A stretch of DNA of 64,000 bases, from positions 1 to 64,000 of the forward strand of contig WTBY01000015.1 of assembly GCA_013138865.1 (NCBI GenBank), written 5' to 3'. The DNA comes from Helicobacteraceae bacterium. Lineage in GTDB: Bacteria; Campylobacterota; Campylobacteria; Campylobacterales; Sulfurimonadaceae. The notes beneath the pieces are model-generated. The model made no database searches, was not told the origin of the DNA, and saw only the letters and a program-made list of their open reading frames with translations. The translations under genes and the position numbers were made by a program. Position 1 is the stretch's first letter. Every line of letters begins with the position of its first letter. This document shows positions 31,078 to 38,245 of the stretch, in pieces.

Positions 31078-33216
31078 ATGGCACATATCTTCGGATATAC
31101 CACAATGGCACAAACCAATACAGATACAGCTACAGTAGAGTTACTGGGAGGTAAGGGCTTAGGTTTAATCAATATGTCTATTCAGGGATTACCCGTCCCG
31201 ACAGGATTTGTTATCACAACAGATGTATGCAATACCTACCGTAAGAAGGAAAGCCTAGAAGCTAAAAATAACTACATTAGTCAACTAGTACAGACGCAAG
31301 TAATGCCATTGTATGAACAAATGTCTAATGAGTTAGGATATGCCCCTCTAGTATCAGTAAGGTCTGGGGCGCGAGTATCAATGCCGGGAATGATGGACAC
31401 CATACTTAATGTAGGATTGTCCGACACTACTATGCCCTACTGGAGAAAACACTTAGGAGTGATACCCGCCCTAGATAGCCAGAGACGGTTTATTCAAATG
31501 TATGGTGAGATTGTATTAGGGATTAGCCCTAGCATATTTGCTAATAAGTTAGACTTTGCTAAAGACAGTCAGGGGGTTAAGACAGACCAAGAACTATCAG
31601 CTAAATCACTACAATCTGTAATAGAGGCATACTTAGGTGTGTACCATCAACTTGGGGAGCAACTACCCCAGACTATATCAGAACAATTTGAAGGGGCTGT
31701 TAAGGCTGTATTTGATAGTTGGGACAATCCAAGAGCCAAGCATTATAGAAAGATGAATGGGTACTCCGATGAGTGGGGAACAGCAGTAACTATTCAAATG
31801 ATGGTGTTTGGTAATATGAATGATCAATCCTGCTCAGGAGTATTATTTACCAGAGACCCTTCAAATGGGAACAATGCAATCCTAGGAGAGTTCTTAGTGA
31901 ATGCACAAGGTGAAGATGTAGTGGCAGGAATCAGAACACCAGAACCACTAGAAGCAATGAACCAGTGGAATCCAGAGGTTCATGCGGAGTTACTAACCAC
32001 TGCCATTAATATGGAAACCACAGCCCTAGATATGCAGGACATGGAGTTCACAATACAAAGTGGAAAGCTATATATCCTCCAAACCAGAAATGGTAAAAGA
32101 ACCCCGAAAGCAGCTTTCAAGATAGCATACGACATGTATCAAGATAAGTTTATTACCAAGACTGAACTGAAGAAAAGAGTTACAGGTAATATGTATGAAG
32201 GGTTAGCAGGAACCAAGTTAGCACCCTCAGCAGAAAGTATTACCCCAGATGCTATTGGCTTACCAGCAGGGGGAGGGGTAGTTAAAGGAGCCATAGCCTT
32301 CTCAAATGATAAGGCAGTTGAATTATCTAAGAAGGGCAATGTAATCTTAGTAGCAAAAGAAACTACTCCAGATGATATTGTTGGGATGGAGGCGGCTGTA
32401 GGCATACTTACCAGTACAGGTGGAGTTACCAGCCATGCCGCAGTGGTTGCCAGAGGAATGGATACCGTATGTGTAGTGGGGTGCCAATCAATTAATGTTA
32501 AACCAGAAGACGGACTATACTTCACAAAAGATGATAGTCCGATACCTACCCTAGTAGCGGAGGGAGATATTATTACTATCGATGGAAGTACTGGGGCAAT
32601 ATGGCACAAGAACTTAGACCTAATAGAGGGTGAGACCTCAATGGAAGCAGAAGCAATTATAGACCTACTACTAAATAATAAAGATGTTGCCTATATAACC
32701 ACCACCCCAGAGGAAGGTAAGAAGTACACATGGCTGGAACCAACCCTCAATGACGAGGAAATGATGCAGCACTTAAGTGCCATGGTGGAACACAACACAG
32801 TTATAGTCGATTTGGATGATGTAATGAATCAACTAGATGAATATGATAGACAATACTACCACCTGCTAGATCCGACCTTAATGGCTATGTCCGTCTTAAA
32901 AGCTAGATTGACCCGCAAGATTGAGTTACTTGCCGAGTTCCCCCATAAGGATAAGGTGATCCTAAAAGTACCTAAATGGGGCAGTGGTATTGTAGGATCC
33001 GACTCAGGATACGAGGTTATAAGTGAAGCCGGAACCGTACAAGATATGATGAAGGGCGGGGCAGTAACTATAACAGAGCACTTCATTAAACAAGTGTTGG
33101 GAAGTAAAGCTGTGTACACACAACTAGTTAAGGTGATGAAAGACCAAGGCATAGAGATATTGAAAATGCCAAAACCTAAAGTGAAGGAGGTAGCCGTATA
33201 TGAACTGCTCGGGTAG
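31078..33216 (+). CDS. Pyruvate phosphate dikinase-like protein lacking the PEP domain
   Basis: 712 residues. The ATP-grasp domain is clear: LLGGKGLGL near 23, SVRSGARVSMPGMMDTIL near 93-110, VFGNMNDQSCSGVLFTRDP near 244 and NAQGEDVVAGIRTPEP near 275. The phosphohistidine domain has GGVTSHAAVVARGM with the catalytic His at 453, matching His455 of Clostridium PPDK. The normal C-terminal TIM barrel (about 340 residues with a CGE-type catalytic motif) is absent; after residue about 530 there are 180 unrelated residues. So it may take phosphate from ATP onto His453 but hand it to an unknown acceptor instead of pyruvate. It has its own promoter and leader, and tyrosine-phosphatase-like genes follow. 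The frame is intact, which argues against a pseudogene. Confidence 0.85.
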   Translation: MAHIFGYTTMAQTNTDTATVELLGGKGLGLINMSIQGLPVPTGFVITTDVCNTYRKKESLEAKNNYISQLVQTQVMPLYEQMSNELGYAPLVSVRSGARVSMPGMMDTILNVGLSDTTMPYWRKHLGVIPALDSQRRFIQMYGEIVLGISPSIFANKLDFAKDSQGVKTDQELSAKSLQSVIEAYLGVYHQLGEQLPQTISEQFEGAVKAVFDSWDNPRAKHYRKMNGYSDEWGTAVTIQMMVFGNMNDQSCSGVLFTRDPSNGNNAILGEFLVNAQGEDVVAGIRTPEPLEAMNQWNPEVHAELLTTAINMETTALDMQDMEFTIQSGKLYILQTRNGKRTPKAAFKIAYDMYQDKFITKTELKKRVTGNMYEGLAGTKLAPSAESITPDAIGLPAGGGVVKGAIAFSNDKAVELSKKGNVILVAKETTPDDIVGMEAAVGILTSTGGVTSHAAVVARGMDTVCVVGCQSINVKPEDGLYFTKDDSPIPTLVAEGDIITIDGSTGAIWHKNLDLIEGETSMEAEAIIDLLLNNKDVAYITTTPEEGKKYTWLEPTLNDEEMMQHLSAMVEHNTVIVDLDDVMNQLDEYDRQYYHLLDPTLMAMSVLKARLTRKIELLAEFPHKDKVILKVPKWGSGIVGSDSGYEVISEAGTVQDMMKGGAVTITEHFIKQVLGSKAVYTQLVKVMKDQGIEILKMPKPKVKEVAVYELLG
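32769..32780. repeat. Palindrome GCACTTAAGTGC, copy 10 (inside a gene)
   Basis: Inside the PPDK-like gene, in its non-conserved C-terminal part, read CAC TTA AGT GC (His-Leu-Ser-Ala). Confidence 0.9.
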
Positions 33217-33248
33217 ACTACGGGGGTGTATATTTAAGGATACGCTCC

Positions 33249-33653
33249 ATGAAGACCAGATACCCATGCCCCAAATGTGGGGGGATAGCAGTGCTTGTCA
33301 TAGAAGATAGAGAAGTAATACATCAGTGCCTATGTGGTATTAGGAAAGTGGTGGAGGAGGTGAAGGATGGTATGGTTATATATCGAAGTGATAAGCCCAG
33401 TACCAGCACTCTACCCATGGCAGGAACTAAGTTATCTAAATGTTTGGGCATGCTCTACGCTAACGAACCAGCCACTACACAAACCATAGCAGAGAAAACG
33501 AAGCAGACCTCCAGCAACACAGCTTCACAGCTAACAGTACTACAGGCTAAAGGTTTCGCATTAAGAACCCATGTAAACAAGGGTGTAGCCGGAGGGAGTA
33601 CATGGGAAGTAACACCACTAGCTAGAAGAATAATAAACGGAGAAAGAATATGA
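33249..33653 (+). CDS. Zinc-ribbon and winged-helix protein
   Basis: 134 residues. N-terminal CPKCGG near 7-12 and CLCG near 27-30 form a ribbon. Residues 60-130 (TTQTIAEKTKQTSSNTASQLTVLQAKGF ... WEVTPLARRI) look like a MarR/ArsR-style winged helix. Probably a nucleic-acid-binding regulator; target unknown. The upstream 32 bp contain AAGGATA but no promoter, so it is read with the PPDK-like gene. Confidence 0.6.
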   Translation: MKTRYPCPKCGGIAVLVIEDREVIHQCLCGIRKVVEEVKDGMVIYRSDKPSTSTLPMAGTKLSKCLGMLYANEPATTQTIAEKTKQTSSNTASQLTVLQAKGFALRTHVNKGVAGGSTWEVTPLARRIINGERI

Positions 33654-33955
33654 CCCGAGTAACAACACTGGTATTAGGTATAGAAGAAGGCAAGAGTTTT
33701 TATGCCCAAGATACAAAGATAGTAATATCAAAGATTAAAAGCCCGACCGTGTATGAAGTGGAAGTGCAAGGACCGATCACTAAGCAATTTGTAGTAACAG
33801 ATAGAAGCTTAGTAACAGTAAGTACTAACCCACTAGTTCAATTAGGAGTTGGTAAGAATCAAACCAAGTCCACAGCCAGAGTCCTAATCTCAGCACCAGA
33901 AAATGTTAAGCTACTGAGAGAAGAATTATACGAGGAAGGAAGTAATGGTGGTTAA
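33650..33955 (+). CDS. Possible divergent CsrA-like protein
   Basis: 101 residues. TLVLGIEEGKSFYAQDTKIVI has the spacing of the first CsrA strands (LILTR.vGe...IGd...I.V), and the C-terminal ARVLISAPENVKLLREELYEE resembles the CsrA ending V.LGI.AP.dV.VhREEiY. Between them is an insertion of about 45 residues. The Arg-Glu-Glu at the RNA-contact position is kept, but the N-terminal Arg of LTR is not. Structural comparison would be needed, as this is motif-level evidence. Confidence 0.45.
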   Translation: MTRVTTLVLGIEEGKSFYAQDTKIVISKIKSPTVYEVEVQGPITKQFVVTDRSLVTVSTNPLVQLGVGKNQTKSTARVLISAPENVKLLREELYEEGSNGG

Positions 33956-34418
33956 ACACCCGAAGAAACAGGAACTGTACATCACCGATAATGCCTTCGA
34001 TGATTACATGGGTTTGTATCCTGCCGGTACTATGTTAGGATTAAAAGACCTGTTAAAAACCATGGCACCAATTACACACCCTATGGGAGATAAACGTAAT
34101 GGTGACGTGGTATTCAGAGTAATAGGAACCCATCTAAGAAGCGTCTCCCATATAGATGATAAGGTTTCAGCATACGAGTTAAAACTCCTATGTGGTACAT
34201 GTGGTGGTAGAGGGATGTTAGTCTTTTATGACGAGTGCCCACTATGTAGTACAACTGGTTGCCCCTCTTGTGAGAAGGGTCTAGTTAAAGTAAGAAGAAA
34301 GTGTCCAGATAAATTATGTGGATCTAAACAAACAAACAAAGGTAATAGACATGCCAAGCATCAAATTCAAAACAAGCAAAATGGTAGGCATCATTCACGG
34401 AGGACCGTACAGAAATAA
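33945..34418 (+). CDS. Protein with DnaJ-like Cys-rich zinc domain
   Basis: 157 residues with an AGGAAGGAAG site. The N-terminal 85 residues form an unknown domain; CGTCGGRGML, CPLCSTTGCPSCEKG and CPDKLCG (about 83-125) look like DnaJ-type CxxCxGxG zinc modules. The last 35 residues are basic and overlap the phosphatase gene by 68 bp, so their exact end may be flexible. Confidence 0.6.
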   Translation: MVVKHPKKQELYITDNAFDDYMGLYPAGTMLGLKDLLKTMAPITHPMGDKRNGDVVFRVIGTHLRSVSHIDDKVSAYELKLLCGTCGGRGMLVFYDECPLCSTTGCPSCEKGLVKVRRKCPDKLCGSKQTNKGNRHAKHQIQNKQNGRHHSRRTVQK

Positions 34419-34797
34419 ACCTAAGAAGATGTTCGGGGTAAAAATGGCGAAAGAGATTGATCGTCCATGTGATGTAGATATTCCAACTGAAGATTTCTCA
34501 GTACCAGATAAAAAAGTAATGGCATGGGGACTATTCCACGCCTACCGAGGAATCAAGAAGCATGGGGTTATTTACGCAGGCTGTATGGGCGGTATAGGTC
34601 GCACAGGATTATTCATGGCGTTAATGTTAAGACTAGCCTATGAAGCCAGAACATCAGATACCTCAGATAGAACCGATGAGCATATCGGCTACCTAAGAGA
34701 GCATTACCACCCACACTCAGTAGAGACCCCCGAGCAAAGAGAGTACGTCCGAAACTTCAACTTGTTTTGGTTAAAGCTAGCAGTACGATTCTTATAG
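34351..34797 (+). CDS. Tyrosine/dual-specificity phosphatase-like protein (PTP 1)
   Basis: 148 residues from ATG 34351 with AAAGG upstream, overlapping the previous gene. The P-loop YAGCMGGIGRTG has the CX5R signature, C78 and R84, with the following Thr-Gly and an upstream Asp-rich segment (DVDIPTEDFSVPDKK) that could hold the general acid. It would remove phosphate from protein or nucleotide substrates. Paralogous P-loop to the gene at 35937. Its stop overlaps palindrome copy 11. Confidence 0.7.
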   Translation: MPSIKFKTSKMVGIIHGGPYRNKPKKMFGVKMAKEIDRPCDVDIPTEDFSVPDKKVMAWGLFHAYRGIKKHGVIYAGCMGGIGRTGLFMALMLRLAYEARTSDTSDRTDEHIGYLREHYHPHSVETPEQREYVRNFNLFWLKLAVRFL

Positions 34798-34808
34798 CAC
34801 TTAAGTGC
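34797..34808. repeat. Palindrome GCACTTAAGTGC, copy 11
   Basis: Begins at the last base of the phosphatase stop codon, 13 bp before the promoter at 34822. Confidence 0.9.
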
Positions 34809-34821
34809 AGTGATATATTAT

Positions 34822-34849
34822 TTGACAAACGCTATAAAACTGTTAGAAT
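34822..34849 (+). promoter_or_regulatory. Early-type sigma70 promoter, copy 10
   Basis: TTGACA at 34822-34827, a 16 bp spacer, TAGAAT at 34844-34849, one of the two best -10 boxes in the family. Confidence 0.85.
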
Positions 34850-34866
34850 AGTTGTTAGATGTTAAA

Positions 34867-34879
34867 CCCACGGAGGGTA
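34867..34879 (+). promoter_or_regulatory. Repeated ribosome-binding leader CCCACGGAGGGTA, copy 3
   Basis: Overlaps the first of two ATGs (34879, 34882) of the next gene. Confidence 0.75.
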
Positions 34880-34881
34880 TG

Positions 34882-35919
34882 ATGAATCACCAGATAAAGT
34901 ATTTAGATCAAGTAAAGAAGAAACCTTTTTTCAGCAAGATAAATATATCCGACATACCTTTAGGTAATGTGGTTGATACCATGGTTAAAGCAGAAAGTGG
35001 ATTAGGTACGAAGTCTCCTGATGCAGAAGCCTTAGCATTTTACTTAATGAATCACGCCTATATGTTAAGCAGTGCAGACTTAACCAATTATGAGCCAACA
35101 GGTAAGCATGTACAGATAATCGATACCTACTTAACAGAAGGAACCCGAATATTCCAAAGATTGTTTTACTATATGTTATTAATCTGTACTAGAGAGAGCC
35201 GACATGTACATAGTAGTAACAATCTAATGGGCGATGTGCTAACCAAATATGGGAGCGACATACACTCCTTCTTAGATATGATTAGAGGTGGTGGATCTAG
35301 TAGTGCTGCCAATAAGCTAAGAATTAGTCCTCCCAAAGTGACCCTAGGAGAATACACCGACTACCTAGAATGGATGTTTTATAACGGAAGCTTCTCAGGA
35401 GGGTATGGCGGTAGTGCTTGGGGTGATGTGGCTAAATGTTTAAACAATTATGTACAAGGTAATATTTCAGCAGAAGTAATGGTAGATACTGGCTTCACCT
35501 TAGCCCATAACAATGGACCGATATTTAATAAAGGTATGTTGTATACAGGGTACTCTAATGAGTTTGGGGTGTTGCTTGACGTACAACGTGCAGGGCAGAT
35601 GCCAAGACTAGTACATGAGCAACTTATACTGTCTCATGCCTATATAGCTAGCCTAGTACCACTACCAGTAGAAGTCTCAAAGATCTACACTGAAGCTGTG
35701 ATGATCCATAAAGATAGTTTTAAGGGAATAATGGATTGGGAGGAAGTGCATAACCTGGGAGCCTTAAATAATCTAAACTCCTACAAAGCCAAATTCAAAA
35801 AATTTCACCCAACTATGGTAGTGACTACTGAGGCATATAAGGATTCCACGCAGTACTATTATGTAACACCAACTACTAAAGTAAAAACCTTAACAAGAAA
35901 ACAATTACTACTAGGATAA
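34882..35919 (+). CDS. Protein of unknown function between the two phosphatases
   Basis: 345 residues from the second ATG, better spaced from GGAGG. An N-terminal helical domain is followed by a Gly/Ser-rich loop (RGGGSSSAANK), GGYGGSAWGDVAKCL, and TGFTLAHNNGPIFNKGMLY, a segment with His, Asn and Lys that looks catalytic. No family can be named. Its own strong promoter and its place between two CX5R phosphatases suggest it is a partner or a target in the same pathway. Confidence 0.65.
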   Translation: MNHQIKYLDQVKKKPFFSKINISDIPLGNVVDTMVKAESGLGTKSPDAEALAFYLMNHAYMLSSADLTNYEPTGKHVQIIDTYLTEGTRIFQRLFYYMLLICTRESRHVHSSNNLMGDVLTKYGSDIHSFLDMIRGGGSSSAANKLRISPPKVTLGEYTDYLEWMFYNGSFSGGYGGSAWGDVAKCLNNYVQGNISAEVMVDTGFTLAHNNGPIFNKGMLYTGYSNEFGVLLDVQRAGQMPRLVHEQLILSHAYIASLVPLPVEVSKIYTEAVMIHKDSFKGIMDWEEVHNLGALNNLNSYKAKFKKFHPTMVVTTEAYKDSTQYYYVTPTTKVKTLTRKQLLLG

Positions 35920-35936
35920 ATCCAAGGAGAAGTCTC

Positions 35937-36710
35937 ATGAATAACAGTAAATTCGGTATAGTGATGGTCGGGGATATAGATGCACACCCTAGAGTAGAAC
36001 CCTTCAAGCAAAGTGTTAGCCCAAAGAAGAAGGCACCAAAGAAGTCACAGACCACTAAACAGCGGATAAGCAACCACAAGACCACTCAGGGGGGTGGATT
36101 TAAGCGGTGTTGGGAGACACACCCACCCCTACCTATTAAGGTAAAAGATAAAACCTATTACATAGAAGGTGGTAGCTGCCACCACCAGCCTAAAGATGTA
36201 GATATATTCATTGGTTTAGATTGGGGAATGACAGACTCAGAAATGAGTTACCCATGGAGTGATGGAGTAGCCTTCAAATTCACCATTAAAGATATGAGTG
36301 TTCCCGACAATATCACTGAGTTTAAATACCTATTAAACTATTTGGAGAATAGTCTGAAAGAGGGTAAGCGGATATATATTGGTTGTATAGGGGGGCACGG
36401 CAGAACAGGATTAGTATTCTCAGCATTAGTCCAACAGATGACAGGTAATGTATCCAGTACCAGCTACGTGAGAAGTAACTATTGCAAGAAAGCAGTGGAA
36501 TCTAACGAACAAGAATCATGGCTGCACCACCACTTTGGAATAACGAAAGACGGGGGATCTAAAAATAAAGGACGAAACTCCACAAAAATGAGTAATGCTG
36601 GAGGTTATTGGGGTAACAGTACCAAGCCAACTAAGGCTGTAACAAAAACAGTTAAACCAGTAAGAACACCACTAAGCATCCATAGCCCAAAGACCAAGAT
36701 TCTCAATTAG
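35937..36710 (+). CDS. Tyrosine/dual-specificity phosphatase-like protein (PTP 2)
   Basis: 257 residues with an AAGGAGAAG site. A basic N-terminus (about 25-55) leads into a phosphatase-like core: VDIFIGLDWGMTD, then RIYIGCIGGHGRTGLVF with CX5R at C150 and R156. The C-terminal 60 residues are Lys/Thr/Ser-rich and probably disordered. It shares the unusual CxGGxGRTGL loop with the protein at 34351. Substrate unknown. Confidence 0.7.
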   Translation: MNNSKFGIVMVGDIDAHPRVEPFKQSVSPKKKAPKKSQTTKQRISNHKTTQGGGFKRCWETHPPLPIKVKDKTYYIEGGSCHHQPKDVDIFIGLDWGMTDSEMSYPWSDGVAFKFTIKDMSVPDNITEFKYLLNYLENSLKEGKRIYIGCIGGHGRTGLVFSALVQQMTGNVSSTSYVRSNYCKKAVESNEQESWLHHHFGITKDGGSKNKGRNSTKMSNAGGYWGNSTKPTKAVTKTVKPVRTPLSIHSPKTKILN

Positions 36711-36718
36711 ATCTTTAT

Positions 36719-36746
36719 TTGACAAACGCATTAAACCTGTTAGAAT
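36719..36746 (+). promoter_or_regulatory. Early-type sigma70 promoter, copy 11
   Basis: TTGACA at 36719-36724, a 16 bp spacer, TAGAAT at 36741-36746. Last copy in the window; none lies in the virion module. Confidence 0.85.
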
Positions 36747-36763
36747 AGTATGTGTAATCAAAG

Positions 36764-36776
36764 CCCACGGAGGGTA
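36764..36776 (+). promoter_or_regulatory. Repeated ribosome-binding leader CCCACGGAGGGTA, copy 4
   Basis: Five bases before the ATG at 36782. Confidence 0.75.
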
Positions 36777-36781
36777 AAGAA

Positions 36782-37603
36782 ATGGCAGTTAAGATAGACC
36801 ACACTTCAGTAATGAAAAAATTACCACTAAGCAGTACCTCAAACTTGGCACTGGAATCAGGAGACCTACTCGTTGAAGTTAAACCTACCAGCATTAAGAT
36901 AAATCATGTGAAAGGTCAGGTTTGGGAAGAGCAAGTTATACCACTTAGTAAAGGTGTCTTGACATTATTATCTAGTAATAGTCTAGGTAAACTTAGCCAA
37001 GGACATATAGCCCACTTAATAGATACCGCTATAACTAAATTGTTATCCTATAATGGTGGAGCCGCATCACTAAAGACAGGAAACCTTAAAGTACAAGGCA
37101 CCCTAACTGGAACAAGTAAGACCTCAACACTAGAAACCTTACAGAAGCAAGCAATTATAGATATACCCCCACCAGTTAAGACCCACCCAGCACACCAAGC
37201 GGCTAAAGAGTCGTTAGCTAACATGAAGGCGGTTACGGGAGAACCACAAGAAATACCCCTAAAAAAGGTACAGCTAAAAGACGCTAATATTATGTACCAG
37301 CCAGTAGAAGGAACCTCTTCAGGAAGTACCTATTATTATATAGCCGCGTCAGATAGCTTAAAGGTAGGTATTAGGCTAGTAGGAGGAAAGTTAAGCTTCC
37401 GAGTGGAAGGAGACTTGCATACTAATGCAGCCAACTTGGAAGCGGCAGGGATGATAATGTCAAACTCTCATGCCTCCGTACACTTAGAAGTGGGTACCAA
37501 GCAAATGGCTAGAAGAACTGTGGGAGCCATACTCACTGATCTAGGTGTTGTGTACATAACCCCTATACCAGAGATAGATCCTCTGTATAACAAAGGAGCA
37601 TAA
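36782..37603 (+). CDS. Protein of unknown function before the polymerase genes
   Basis: 273 residues. The N-terminal 80 residues are beta-rich, the middle is Thr/Ser/Lys-rich, and the C-terminal part (GIRLVGGKLSFRVEGDLH ... HLEVGTKQMARRTVG) resembles the C-terminal region of the protein at 37829 (a FRV-type strand). No family recognised. First gene of the operon ending in DNA polymerase. Confidence 0.6.
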   Translation: MAVKIDHTSVMKKLPLSSTSNLALESGDLLVEVKPTSIKINHVKGQVWEEQVIPLSKGVLTLLSSNSLGKLSQGHIAHLIDTAITKLLSYNGGAASLKTGNLKVQGTLTGTSKTSTLETLQKQAIIDIPPPVKTHPAHQAAKESLANMKAVTGEPQEIPLKKVQLKDANIMYQPVEGTSSGSTYYYIAASDSLKVGIRLVGGKLSFRVEGDLHTNAANLEAAGMIMSNSHASVHLEVGTKQMARRTVGAILTDLGVVYITPIPEIDPLYNKGA

Positions 37604-37604
37604 C

Positions 37605-37829
37605 GTGATAGATACTAAAGTGGTAGAGGGATTGCATGCTGGTGATGTGATAGAAGCCGGAACATTATTTGGAGCACTAACATCAGAACCTATATGCTGG
37701 GAAGTAGTCAAGAAAGTAACCCCTACAAGGCTGCACTTAAGTGCATCATGGGAGGGAGTATTTATGGGTATGTACGATATGCACTTAGAGGGTGGTAAAG
37801 AAGAAACCCTAATACTGAGGAGGCTATAA
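37605..37829 (+). CDS. Small protein of unknown function
   Basis: 74 residues from GTG, one base after the previous stop. Beta-barrel-like pattern (GLHAGDVIEAGTLFGAL, WEVVKKVTPTRLHLSA). Palindrome copy 12 lies inside. Stop overlaps the next ATG. Confidence 0.6.
   Translation: MIDTKVVEGLHAGDVIEAGTLFGALTSEPICWEVVKKVTPTRLHLSASWEGVFMGMYDMHLEGGKEETLILRRL
37732..37745. repeat. Palindrome TGCACTTAAGTGCA, copy 12 (inside a gene)
   Basis: In the gene 37605-37829, read CTG CAC TTA AGT GCA (Leu-His-Leu-Ser-Ala). Confidence 0.9.
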
Positions 37830-38245
37830 TGGAGAACCCACACATAAGAGCCTATTGTGAAAGATTGGCAGACACACTACAAGCGGAAGTAGAGTATGGT
37901 GTTAATGCTAAAGGGTACTGGGAAATTAATGGCAGTATGATCTTTAGAGTTCAAGGGCTACCCGTAGTAGCTAGTATTGGTATTGTGGGAGGCAAATTCT
38001 TTCCAGTAGCAAAAGTACTTAAAGCCTTAGCTCATGTAGGAGGTAACTTATACCTCCAAGTAACCGTAGAAGAGAGTGACACATACATTGACGTAGTGGA
38101 TGCTAAAAAATTAGGATACACCCCTCCAGAAGAATTAGCAGATTACGACAACTGCACCCTACAAAAAGCAACACAGAAGTTCAAATCAGGTATAGTTAAG
38201 AAATACAAACAATCCAAGAACTCAGGGGAATGGTCTCAATGCTAA
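37829..38245 (+). CDS. Protein of unknown function
   Basis: 138 residues overlapping the previous stop and the polymerase start. Beta-rich centre (GSMIFRVQGLPVVASIGIVGG) and a basic C-terminus (KFKSGIVKKYKQSK). May help the polymerase, by position only. Confidence 0.6.
   Translation: MENPHIRAYCERLADTLQAEVEYGVNAKGYWEINGSMIFRVQGLPVVASIGIVGGKFFPVAKVLKALAHVGGNLYLQVTVEESDTYIDVVDAKKLGYTPPEELADYDNCTLQKATQKFKSGIVKKYKQSKNSGEWSQC

Noticed and set aside
31078-33216. PPDK-like gene as a decaying fragment of a host gene
   Set aside because: The frame is uninterrupted over 712 codons, catalytic motifs are intact, and it has a phage-type promoter and leader.
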